Assembly (NCBI GenBank): GCA_900550695.1
Contig: URTF01000106.1
Location: forward strand, 1 to 5,401
Reading direction: 5' to 3'
From: an uncultured Ruminococcus sp.
GTDB taxonomy: Bacteria > Bacillota > Clostridia > Oscillospirales > Ruminococcaceae
DNA length: 5,401 nucleotides
Part shown: positions 1 through 5,401 of the stretch, piece by piece
Layout of the letters: the number at the start of each line of letters is the position of its first letter
How positions within the stretch are numbered: position 1 is the stretch's first letter
Notes under the pieces: model-generated
The model's input: only the letters and a program-made list of their open reading frames with translations
Told to the model about the DNA's origin: nothing
The model's database searches: none
Made by a program: the position numbers and the translations under genes

Positions 1-60
1 CCCTTTAAAAAGCGTGGACGTAAACTTTAATTTTGTGCAGCTTTTTCAATAACGTGTTTT

Positions 61-699
61 TTACTTTTTAACTCTGTATTTTGCACGTTTGCGCATTTTC
101 TGCGCCTTGATGACTTTCATTCGTGAGAACTCCTCACGTTCCTTTTCGTCAAGGCTGCCCGAAATGTATTTTACCGTGCTCTGATACTTCGGGATAACGA
201 TATTCTGGAGCGCATTTGCTCTCGTCTGCGTTTTTCTTATCGAATTTGTAAGACGGTAGATGCTGTTTTCAACTTCGGCAAGCGTTACCGTCATTTCCTT
301 TACCCTGACGAAGCTGATATAAGCCTTGTCAACGTTGCTGTCGGTATTCATAAAGCCGTAATCGAGCGAAAGCTTCTTTTTTTCGACCGAAAGCTTCGGA
401 AGCTCGCAGCCCATTACGCTTCGGTAAGAAACGCTGACCGTATTTTCAACGGGCATACCCTCGGCGATATTTTCGACAACGCCGTGCGTGATATTCGCCA
501 TCTGGAGTGCGGAATATGCCTCGATATAGGTCACGCCGATGCTCTCACGCAGTTCTTTCGCCGTATCGACCATCTGCATAAGCTCACGGATAAGGATATT
601 TCTCTTTTTGTCGAGAAGCTCATAGCCAAGCTGTGCGAGCGCAAGCGATTTCTGCATATTAAGCAGGTTGCCTTTGGTGGGGAAAACCTGTTCAGCCAT
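61..699 (-). CDS. atpD: V/A-type ATPase subunit D (central shaft)
   Basis: Central-shaft subunit, a long antiparallel coiled coil that turns inside the A3B3 head and carries torque to the ring; functional counterpart of F-type gamma. The protein is 212 residues, normal length. The N-terminal helix contains the family signature PTKGNLLNMQKSLALAQLGY (7-26) followed by ELLDKKRNILIREL (27-40). The middle portion (about 60-125) is the variable globular tip. The C-terminal helix carries TRANALQNIVIPKYQSTVKY (159-178) and ends in a strongly basic tail (KAQKMRKRAKYRVKK). The ATG at 699 has AGGAGG eight bases upstream (708-713). It is the last gene visible in the operon, the usual position for D in V/A clusters. 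The name is the V-type D, not F-type beta, which is also called atpD. Confidence 0.97.
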   Translation of the reverse strand: MAEQVFPTKGNLLNMQKSLALAQLGYELLDKKRNILIRELMQMVDTAKELRESIGVTYIEAYSALQMANITHGVVENIAEGMPVENTVSVSYRSVMGCELPKLSVEKKKLSLDYGFMNTDSNVDKAYISFVRVKEMTVTLAEVENSIYRLTNSIRKTQTRANALQNIVIPKYQSTVKYISGSLDEKEREEFSRMKVIKAQKMRKRAKYRVKK

Positions 700-729
700 T
701 CCGACCGCCTCCTTTCGTTTCTTTCTGCA

Positions 730-2124
730 TTATTGGAACAATTCTTCCGCTTTATCGTTGTATTTTTCTTCGAGAAGCTTTTCGTCCACACGGTCAAGAG
801 CGGACTTGGGCAGGAGCGAAAGCAGATTCCAGCCGAGATCGAGGGTTTCATCGATAGAACGGTTCTCCTCTTCGCCCTGTGAAACGAAATATTTCTCAAA
901 CATACGTCCGAAGCGCATATACGCCTTGTCAAGCTCGGAAAGTTCGTCCTCACCGATTACGGAGGCAAGCGCTCTTGCGTCGCTTACCTTTGCATAAGCG
1001 GCAAAAAGCTGGTTGGAAACTGCCGAGTGGTCGGCTCTTGTATAGCCCTCGCCGATGCCGTCCTTCATAAGACGTGAAAGTGACGGAAGGACTGAGATAG
1101 GCGGATAAACGCCCGACTGTTCAAGTCCTCTGTCGAGAACTATCTGACCCTCTGTGATATAACCCGTAAGGTCTGGAACAGGGTGAGTGATATCATCGTT
1201 CGGCATTGTGAGGATAGGTATCTGCGTGATAGAACCCTCCGAGCCGTTGATAACGCCTGCACGTTCATAAATAGAAGCAAGGTCGGAATAAAGGTATCCC
1301 GGATAACCCTTTCTTGCTGGGATTTCTCCCTTTGATGAGGAGAACTCACGGACAGCTTCGGCGTATGAAGTCATATCCGTAAGGATAACGAGGATATGCA
1401 TATTCTTTTCATACGCAAGATACTCTGCGGCTGTGAGCGCACATCTCGGTGTAAGGATTCTCTCGATGATAGGGTCGTTCGAGAGGTTGAGGAACATTAC
1501 AACTCGCTGGAGAACGCCGCTTTCCTCAAAGCTTCTGCGGAAGTAGTCTGCAACGTCGTTCTTAACGCCCATTGCTGCGAAAACGACAGCGAAGCCCTGA
1601 CCGTTATCTTCGGCTATCTTAGCCTGACGAACGATCTGAACGGCAAGCTTATTGTGCGAAAGACCCGAACCCGAGAAGATAGGGAGCTTCTGACCTCTGA
1701 TAAGCGTCATGAGCGCATCAATAGAGGAGATACCCGTGTTGATATAGTTTCTCGGATATGTACGGGAAACGGGGTTGAGCGGGTGACCGTTGATATCGGC
1801 TGTCTTTTCGGGGAAGATATCTCCAAGACCGTCGATAGGCTTTCCTGCGCCGCTGAAAACTCTGCCGAGAATTTCGCCCGAAAGTGCAAGCTCCATCGGC
1901 TTTCCCGTGAACTTTGTGCGTGTATTGGTCATTGAAAGTCCCTTTGTACCCTCAAAGACCTGAAGAACAACCCGCTTACCCGAAATTTCAACAACTCGTC
2001 CGAGTCGCTGTGTGCCGTCGTCAAGACGGATCTCAACAACTTCATCGAACGAAGCATTGTCAACATTATCGAGGACAACAAGAGGTCCGTTAATTTCTTT
2101 CAATCCTACATACTGTAAGCCCAT
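730..2124 (-). CDS. atpB: V/A-type ATPase regulatory/non-catalytic subunit B
   Basis: Non-catalytic nucleotide-fold subunit that alternates with A in the head and supplies the arginine finger to the catalytic site. The protein is 464 residues, normal length. In order it shows the N-terminal barrel (LKEINGPLVVLDNV, 8-21), a degenerate P-loop SGSGLSHNKLA (151-161) lacking the GKT of subunit A as expected, VILTDMTSYAEAVREFSSSK (246-265), the PGYLYSDLASIYERAG signature (275-290), ITHPVPDLTGYITEGQI (312-328) and PPISVLPSLSRLMKDGIG (341-358). Arg351 in that last segment occupies the arginine-finger position known from Enterococcus hirae NtpB. The ATG at 2124 is chosen because AGGAGG (2134-2139) lies nine bases upstream and the next residues match the family N-terminus. 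A TTG at 2145 would overlap atpA and include the ribosome-binding site. atpD follows after 30 bp. Confidence 0.98.
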   Translation of the reverse strand: MGLQYVGLKEINGPLVVLDNVDNASFDEVVEIRLDDGTQRLGRVVEISGKRVVLQVFEGTKGLSMTNTRTKFTGKPMELALSGEILGRVFSGAGKPIDGLGDIFPEKTADINGHPLNPVSRTYPRNYINTGISSIDALMTLIRGQKLPIFSGSGLSHNKLAVQIVRQAKIAEDNGQGFAVVFAAMGVKNDVADYFRRSFEESGVLQRVVMFLNLSNDPIIERILTPRCALTAAEYLAYEKNMHILVILTDMTSYAEAVREFSSSKGEIPARKGYPGYLYSDLASIYERAGVINGSEGSITQIPILTMPNDDITHPVPDLTGYITEGQIVLDRGLEQSGVYPPISVLPSLSRLMKDGIGEGYTRADHSAVSNQLFAAYAKVSDARALASVIGEDELSELDKAYMRFGRMFEKYFVSQGEEENRSIDETLDLGWNLLSLLPKSALDRVDEKLLEEKYNDKAEELFQ

Positions 2125-2125
2125 A

Positions 2126-3883
2126 TCAGACGACCTCCTGAACAAGTTTCTTTATTCCCTGCTCGATCTCAACGTTCAGCAGGCGGAACATTTCGGGTTT
2201 ATCGTTAGGTATATCGTATTTTACCTTGATGACCTTTTCAAAAAGTCCCGTTTCAAGAAGAGCTGCGGCAGTTACGCCCGAAGCGACAGCCTTTTTCGAC
2301 TCTTCGTAAAGGCAGAGTATAGCTTTCATCATAAGGTACTGCTTTTCGAGCGGAACATAGGTATCGTCCTTATGATAAGCGTTCTGCTGCAAAAATCCTA
2401 CACGGACAACACGTGCGATCTCGATGATAAGCTTCTGGTCTTCGGGAAGAACGTCCGAACCGATAAGCTTTACGATCTCCATAAGCTTGTTTTCCTCGTG
2501 GAGTATCTTGGTTATTTCAAGACGGCACTTCATAAATTCGGGGTTGACGTTTTCCTCGTAGTATTCACTGAGGTCGTCCATATACTCCGAATAGCTGTCG
2601 TTCCAGTTGATAGCAGGATAATGACGTGCATAAGCGAGAGCCTTGTCGAGCGCCCAGAAGCATCTTACGAAACGCTTTGTGTTCTGCGTAACTGGCTCGG
2701 AGAAGTCCGAGCCCTGCGGAGATACCGCACCGATGATAGTAACGGAACCCTCCGAACCGTTGAGGCTGCGGACGTAGCCTGCACGTTCGTAGAATTCGGA
2801 AATTCTTGACGGAAGATATGCAGGGAAGCCTTCTTCGGCAGGCATTTCTTCAAGTCTGCCGCTTATTTCACGGAGAGCCTCCGCCCAACGTGAGGTCGAG
2901 TCAGCCATAATTGCGATATGATAACCCATATCACGGTAATATTCCGCAAGCGTGATGCCCGTATATATCGAAGCTTCACGAGCCGCAACAGGCATATTCG
3001 ATGTATTTGCGATAAGTACGGTCCTGTCGGTAAGAGCCTTTCCCGTTCTCGGGTCAACGAGTTCGGAGAATTCTTCAAGAACCTGCGTCATTTCGTTGCC
3101 GCGCTCGCCGCAGCCGATGTATACGATGATATCAGCATCGCACCATTTTGCAAGCTGGTGCTGGGTCATAGTCTTGCCCGTGCCGAAGCCGCCAGGTATT
3201 GCAGCCGTGCCGCCCTTTGCTATCGGTAAAACAGTATCGATAACACGCTGACCCGTGATAAGCGGCTTATTTATCGGCAGACGGTCAGCGAAAGGACGAG
3301 CCTGCTTGATAGGCCATTTCTGGCAGAGAGTAAGCTCGACCTCCGTGCCGTCTTCCTTTTTAAGCTTTGCGACAACATCGTTAATTCTGTAGTCGCCGTT
3401 TTCAGCGACCCAAGTGATCTCGCCCTTTAAATAAGGCGAAAGCATACATCTATGCTCGATAACGGGTGTTTCGGGGCAAACGGCGTAGATATCTCCGCCC
3501 TTTATGCTGTCCCCGACCTTTACCTTCATTGTGACGCTGTATTTTTTCTCGGTATCGAGGGAGGAAACCGTACTTCCCTCACCGATGAATGCGCCGCTGA
3601 TCTCTTCAAGTTTTTTCAGCGGGCGTTCGATACCGTCAAATATATTCGAGATGATGCCGGGACCCAGAACTGCGGACATTGGCATTCCGCTGCCCGTTAC
3701 GGGTTCACCCGGTTTCAGTCCCGTTGTTGATTCATAGACCTGTATAGTGGTTTCTTCGCTTGACATATTGATAACTTCGCCGACAAGCTTCTTTGCGCCG
3801 ACATATACCATTTCAAGCATGGAGAAATCCGTTGTATCCTTGACCTTTACAACAGGGCCGTTAATGGAAAAAACTGTATTCAA
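2126..3883 (-). CDS. atpA: V/A-type ATPase catalytic subunit A
   Basis: Catalytic subunit: three copies alternate with subunit B in the A3B3 head and hydrolyse or synthesise ATP in the cytoplasm. The protein is 585 residues, full length. It has the N-terminal beta-barrel (SINGPVVKV, about 6-14), the insertion domain typical of A subunits but absent from F-type beta (about 110-200, with VCPETPVIEHRCMLSP), the P-loop GGFGTGKT (231-238, Lys237), the catalytic Glu260 in the GCGERGNE motif, the Walker B strand HIAIMADSTSRWAEALREIS (322-341, Asp328) and the PAYLPSRISEFYERAGY signature (354-370). No key residue is missing. The start is a TTG with GGGGAGG seven bases upstream (3891-3897). The next downstream ATG would remove the conserved first strands. 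Its last codons carry the atpB ribosome-binding site, and its TGA is one base from the atpB ATG, so the two genes are probably translationally coupled. Confidence 0.98.
   Translation of the reverse strand: MNTVFSINGPVVKVKDTTDFSMLEMVYVGAKKLVGEVINMSSEETTIQVYESTTGLKPGEPVTGSGMPMSAVLGPGIISNIFDGIERPLKKLEEISGAFIGEGSTVSSLDTEKKYSVTMKVKVGDSIKGGDIYAVCPETPVIEHRCMLSPYLKGEITWVAENGDYRINDVVAKLKKEDGTEVELTLCQKWPIKQARPFADRLPINKPLITGQRVIDTVLPIAKGGTAAIPGGFGTGKTMTQHQLAKWCDADIIVYIGCGERGNEMTQVLEEFSELVDPRTGKALTDRTVLIANTSNMPVAAREASIYTGITLAEYYRDMGYHIAIMADSTSRWAEALREISGRLEEMPAEEGFPAYLPSRISEFYERAGYVRSLNGSEGSVTIIGAVSPQGSDFSEPVTQNTKRFVRCFWALDKALAYARHYPAINWNDSYSEYMDDLSEYYEENVNPEFMKCRLEITKILHEENKLMEIVKLIGSDVLPEDQKLIIEIARVVRVGFLQQNAYHKDDTYVPLEKQYLMMKAILCLYEESKKAVASGVTAAALLETGLFEKVIKVKYDIPNDKPEMFRLLNVEIEQGIKKLVQEVV
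2134..2139 (-). promoter_or_regulatory. Ribosome-binding site of atpB, inside the end of atpA
   Basis: Reads AGGAGG on the minus strand, nine bases before the atpB ATG and entirely inside the last codons of atpA (those for Gln-Glu-Val near the C-terminus). Because atpA ends one base before atpB begins, terminating ribosomes would uncover or directly reuse this site, consistent with coupled equimolar synthesis of A and B. Confidence 0.85.
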
Positions 3884-3890
3884 TTCTATT

Positions 3891-3897
3891 CCTCCCC
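3891..3897 (-). promoter_or_regulatory. Ribosome-binding site of atpA, ahead of a TTG start
   Basis: Reads GGGGAGG on the minus strand, seven bases before the TTG at 3883 and immediately after the atpE stop codon. The good spacing is the main evidence that atpA truly begins at TTG, together with the conserved first residues that follow. Confidence 0.8.
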
Positions 3898-4485
3898 TTA
3901 TTCCGCAAAGGCGTTGCTGCTGACGAACAGGCTCTTCTGCTCCTCGACCGCAAGGTCAAAGGTCTTGTCGATGATAGTACCCTTTTCCTTGGAATAAACG
4001 GAAAAACCGCCTAACTTTATCGAGCTGTCTGGAATGAATGAAACATCATCTGCCTTGACGACCTTTTTGAGGACGTCGGCAAGCTTCATATCATCGGGTG
4101 CAAGGCGTATCTCCGAGCCTTTTCCGACATTAAGAACGAGCAGCTTTTTGATAAGCGTATCGGCATAAGCGTTGGTGGAGCGGTATTCCGAAAGCTTTTC
4201 TTCGACCTTGGAAAAAACCTTGTCGGAAAGCTCCTCACGGCAGCGCAGAACGCTCTTTTTCATTTCAAGCTCAGCCTTTGAGATATCACGGACATATTTA
4301 TTTCCGCTTTTCTTTCTGCTTGAATTCATATATTTATCGGCAGCTTCTTCGGATTCCTCTTCGGCAGCGGAAAGAATACTTTTCTTCGTGCTTTCAGCAT
4401 CATCAAGAATAGCCGAAACCTTTTCGTCGATCTCATCATTGACGGCGCAGATGAATTTCTGCAGCTTCTCATTTTCTGTACTCAT
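3898..4485 (-). CDS. atpE: V/A-type ATPase subunit E (peripheral stalk)
   Basis: Peripheral-stalk subunit that holds the catalytic head against rotation, normally paired with a G/H-type coiled-coil partner. The protein is 195 residues, usual for the family. Residues about 1-85 are a charged Glu/Lys/Ala-rich helix expected to form a coiled coil (for example SILSAAEEESEEAADKY). The C-terminal half is the globular head-binding domain, marked by REELSDKVFSKVEEKL (83-98) and the conserved LGGFSVYSKEKGTIIDKTFD segment (158-177). The start is the ATG at 4485, preceded nine bases upstream by GAAGGA (4495-4500). A longer reading from TTG at 4509 would overlap the atpF stop and would place that ribosome-binding site inside the gene, so it is rejected. 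Twenty bases separate it from atpF and 14 from atpA. No G/H partner gene is visible in the window. Sequence divergence is normal for subunit E, which is often annotated only as hypothetical. Confidence 0.92.
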   Translation of the reverse strand: MSTENEKLQKFICAVNDEIDEKVSAILDDAESTKKSILSAAEEESEEAADKYMNSSRKKSGNKYVRDISKAELEMKKSVLRCREELSDKVFSKVEEKLSEYRSTNAYADTLIKKLLVLNVGKGSEIRLAPDDMKLADVLKKVVKADDVSFIPDSSIKLGGFSVYSKEKGTIIDKTFDLAVEEQKSLFVSSNAFAE

Positions 4486-4494
4486 ATTAAAAAA

Positions 4495-4500
4495 TCCTTC
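4495..4500 (-). promoter_or_regulatory. Ribosome-binding site of atpE (decides the start)
   Basis: Reads GAAGGA on the minus strand, nine bases before the ATG at 4485, in the short gap after the atpF stop. It supports the ATG over the upstream TTG at 4509. It is weaker than the AGGAGG sites of atpB, atpD and atpF. Confidence 0.75.
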
Positions 4501-4505
4501 CAAAA

Positions 4506-4814
4506 TCAAAGCTTCAATCCGATCGCGGATTCAATATACTTAGAAATATTCTCGGTAACATTTGAAGTGGCGTGTCGGTCGGGAACTTCAACAATAAGCG
4601 GTGATCTGCGGTTGAGCTTCAGATCGTAGACAAGCTCCTGACAAAGGCGGACAAGCTTCTCCGTCATAAGAATAACGGCGATATCCTTGTTGTCCATTGC
4701 CGCAAGGAGCGTTTTTTTGACCTCGGCAGGCTCGTGAACGACAACGCCCTCGATGCCTGCAAGGCGCATTCCCATCTGGGTATCAACATTATCGCTTATA
4801 AGATAAAGACGCAT
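4506..4814 (-). CDS. atpF: V/A-type ATPase subunit F (central stalk)
   Basis: Small subunit of the central rotor shaft, which in this family binds subunit D and modulates coupling and ATPase activity. The 102-residue length is normal. Family hallmarks are the N-terminal SDNVDTQMGMRLAGIEGVVV stretch (residues 7-26), a hydrophobic strand ending in ILMTEKL (48-54) and the PLIVEVPDRH segment (about 72-81), which fit the Rossmann-like alternating fold of subunit F. The C-terminus (NISKYIESAIGLKL) fits the mobile C-terminal helix. The ATG is supported by AAGGAGG nine bases upstream (4824-4830). It lies between atpK and atpE. In many bacterial and archaeal V/A operons F follows E and C, so the K-F-E order here differs from that common arrangement. 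The name refers to the V-type F subunit, not the F-type b subunit also called atpF. Confidence 0.95.
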   Translation of the reverse strand: MRLYLISDNVDTQMGMRLAGIEGVVVHEPAEVKKTLLAAMDNKDIAVILMTEKLVRLCQELVYDLKLNRRSPLIVEVPDRHATSNVTENISKYIESAIGLKL

Positions 4815-4844
4815 ACTGTACGTCCTCCTTTCCGCCGCAGAAAC

Positions 4845-5312
4845 TCAGATAAAGAGCATAAGAAGTGCTACTACGAAGCCGTAAAGTGCGCAGGCCTCAC
4901 CGAGAGCGGCGAAGATAAGTGCGTTTGAGAATGTCTTAGGATTCTCGCTTACTGCACCGATAGCTGCAGGAGCTGCTGCTGCGATAGCGATACCGCCGCC
5001 GATAGCACCAAGACCAACTGCGAGTGCAGATGCTATGTAGAGAAGTCCGCTCGTATCGGAGCTGCTGTCCTCTTCTGCATCGGTTTCTTCTGTAACTGCT
5101 GTTGCAGCAGTAGCGTCAGCCTCATTGTCGGCATAAGCCTTCATTCCGAAAGGAAGTGCAGCGCAGATGAGCATTACTGCGAAGAAAGAGCAGATATTAG
5201 CGGCAAAAGCCTTTTTGAGGGACTGTTCGCCCTTTTTCTTCTTGATAGCCACAACAACGGGTACAAAAAGAAGTGCAAGTACAACTGCGGGAAGTAAAAA
5301 AGCATACAACAT
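4845..5312 (-). CDS. atpK: V/A-type ATPase subunit K (membrane rotor proteolipid, c-like), with an unusual N-terminal two-helix extension
   Basis: Membrane proteolipid that forms the ion-translocating rotor ring of the V/A-type ATPase. The protein is 155 residues from the ATG. Residues about 2-23 are a hydrophobic helix, 24-34 a basic loop (KKKKGEQSLKK) and 35-57 a second helix ending near A-Y-A (59-61). Residues 62-88 form an acidic Ala/Thr/Glu/Asp linker. Residues 90-121 and 129-154 form the c-type hairpin, with a Gly-rich first helix (GAIGGGIAIA), a short SENP loop and the probable ion-carrying Glu139 in ALGEACALYGF. Only this C-terminal half resembles a c hairpin. The N-terminal half shows neither the Gly-rich motif nor a membrane carboxylate, so this is not the usual tandem-duplicated NtpK. 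The ATG was chosen over an in-frame TTG 15 bases upstream (5327) because GGAGG sits 8 bases before the ATG and would lie inside the longer reading. First gene of the visible operon, 30 bp before atpF. Family assignment is firm; the role of the N-terminal half is unknown. Confidence 0.93.
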   Translation of the reverse strand: MLYAFLLPAVVLALLFVPVVVAIKKKKGEQSLKKAFAANICSFFAVMLICAALPFGMKAYADNEADATAATAVTEETDAEEDSSSDTSGLLYIASALAVGLGAIGGGIAIAAAAPAAIGAVSENPKTFSNALIFAALGEACALYGFVVALLMLFI

Positions 5313-5320
5313 AATAAATT

Positions 5321-5325
5321 CCTCC
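5321..5325 (-). promoter_or_regulatory. Ribosome-binding site of atpK (decides the start)
   Basis: Reads GGAGG on the minus strand, eight bases before the ATG at 5312. It would fall within the second and third codons of a longer TTG-initiated reading from 5327, which therefore cannot be the natural start. Confidence 0.85.
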
Positions 5326-5360
5326 AAAATTCTTTAGGGGTTCTCTAAAAACCGAAACAA

Positions 5361-5379
5361 AATAATACTTTGTATTATT
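5361..5379 (-). promoter_or_regulatory. Perfect AT-rich hairpin in the leader upstream of atpK
   Basis: Perfect inverted repeat with two 8-base arms (AATAATAC and GTATTATT) around a 3-base loop. On the minus strand it is followed by a T-rich run (TTGTTTCGGTTTTT). It lies about 50 bases before the atpK start. Only one GC pair is present, so it would be a weak intrinsic terminator. A partial terminator or an RNA processing and stability element between an upstream operon gene and atpK are both possible. The structure is seen directly; the function is inferred. Confidence 0.45.
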
Positions 5380-5401
5380 CGCAAATTTTCGTTGGGACTT
5401 T

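Noticed and set aside
7..46. Inverted repeat AAAAAGC/GCTTTTT downstream of atpD, considered as the operon terminator
   Set aside because: The stem is only 7 bp, the loop is 26 bases, only two pairs are GC, and no separate T run follows it on the minus strand. The real terminator or a further gene may lie beyond base 1.
484..882. Plus-strand 132-codon open frame opposite atpD and atpB
   Set aside because: It is antisense to conserved genes and crosses their intergenic gap; nothing supports it as coding.
531..953. Minus-strand 140-codon open frame overlapping the atpB-atpD junction
   Set aside because: It is an alternate frame of two well-supported genes, and its Arg/Ser/Cys-rich composition is typical of an out-of-frame reading.
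1396..1935. Plus-strand open frame of 179 codons opposite atpB
   Set aside because: It lies entirely antisense to conserved coding sequence, with no ribosome-binding site I could recognise and no recognisable domain.
2012..2809. Long plus-strand open frame of 265 codons opposite the end of atpA and start of atpB
   Set aside because: It runs antisense to two highly conserved genes, its product resembles no family I know, and it spans the atpA-atpB junction. It is a codon-bias shadow.
5375..5401. Eight codons then TAA on the minus strand (KVPTKICE), a possible tail of an upstream atpI
   Set aside because: Too short to identify. Its stop would fall inside the hairpin at 5361-5379. The position fits the end of an upstream operon gene, but nothing in the residues proves it.
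5328..5401. Possible sigma-A type promoter upstream of atpK
   Set aside because: TATTAT-like and TTG-like hexamers occur in the AT-rich leader, but none of the pairs I tried has a proper 16-18 base spacing with good matches. The best 18-base pair (TTGTTT to TAAAGA) matches the -10 consensus poorly.
1..5401. CRISPR arrays, insertion sequences, tRNA or rRNA genes, toxin-antitoxin or defence genes
   Set aside because: No direct repeat arrays, transposase-like sequences or structured RNA genes were seen. Apart from the ends, the window is fully occupied by tightly packed ATPase genes.

Overview
The window holds most of a V/A-type (archaeal/vacuolar-like) ATPase operon from a bacterium, all on the minus strand. 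Six genes are read from high to low coordinates: atpK (membrane proteolipid), atpF, atpE, atpA, atpB and atpD. The protein style (Lys/Glu-rich, with the GGFGTGKT type of P-loop in the A subunit), the strong AGGAGG ribosome-binding sites, the moderate GC content and the presence of a V-type rather than F-type enzyme point to an anaerobic Firmicute of class Clostridia. A Ruminococcus/Oscillospiraceae-like organism is most likely. That placement is a judgement from sequence style, not from a search.

Layout on the minus strand. Positions 5401-5313 are an AT-rich, partly structured leader ahead of atpK. It contains a perfect 8-bp hairpin (5361-5379), a weaker hairpin next to the ribosome-binding site, and then GGAGG before the atpK ATG at 5312. 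atpK (5312-4845) is followed after 30 bp by atpF (4814-4506), after 20 bp by atpE (4485-3898), after 14 bp by atpA (3883-2126, TTG start), after 1 bp by atpB (2124-730), and after 30 bp by atpD (699-61). The last 60 bases (1-60) hold no gene and no convincing terminator. No gap reaches 300 bases. I read the plus strand as carrying no gene: its long open frames are codon-bias shadows.

How the parts work together. AtpA and AtpB form the catalytic A3B3 head, with AtpA carrying the intact P-loop and AtpB the degenerate one and the arginine finger. AtpD and AtpF form the central rotor shaft, AtpE is a peripheral-stalk subunit, and AtpK forms the ion-carrying ring. Subunits I (stator a-like) and C (shaft-to-ring coupler) are not in the window. 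C is missing from its usual place between E and F. Both probably lie upstream, beyond base 5401.

The most notable item is AtpK. It is about the length of a classical duplicated four-helix V-type proteolipid, but only its C-terminal half is a recognisable ion-binding hairpin. The N-terminal half looks like a two-helix leader ending in a signal-peptidase-like A-Y-A site, followed by an acidic Ala/Thr/Glu/Asp linker. The rest of the operon is ordinary and well conserved.
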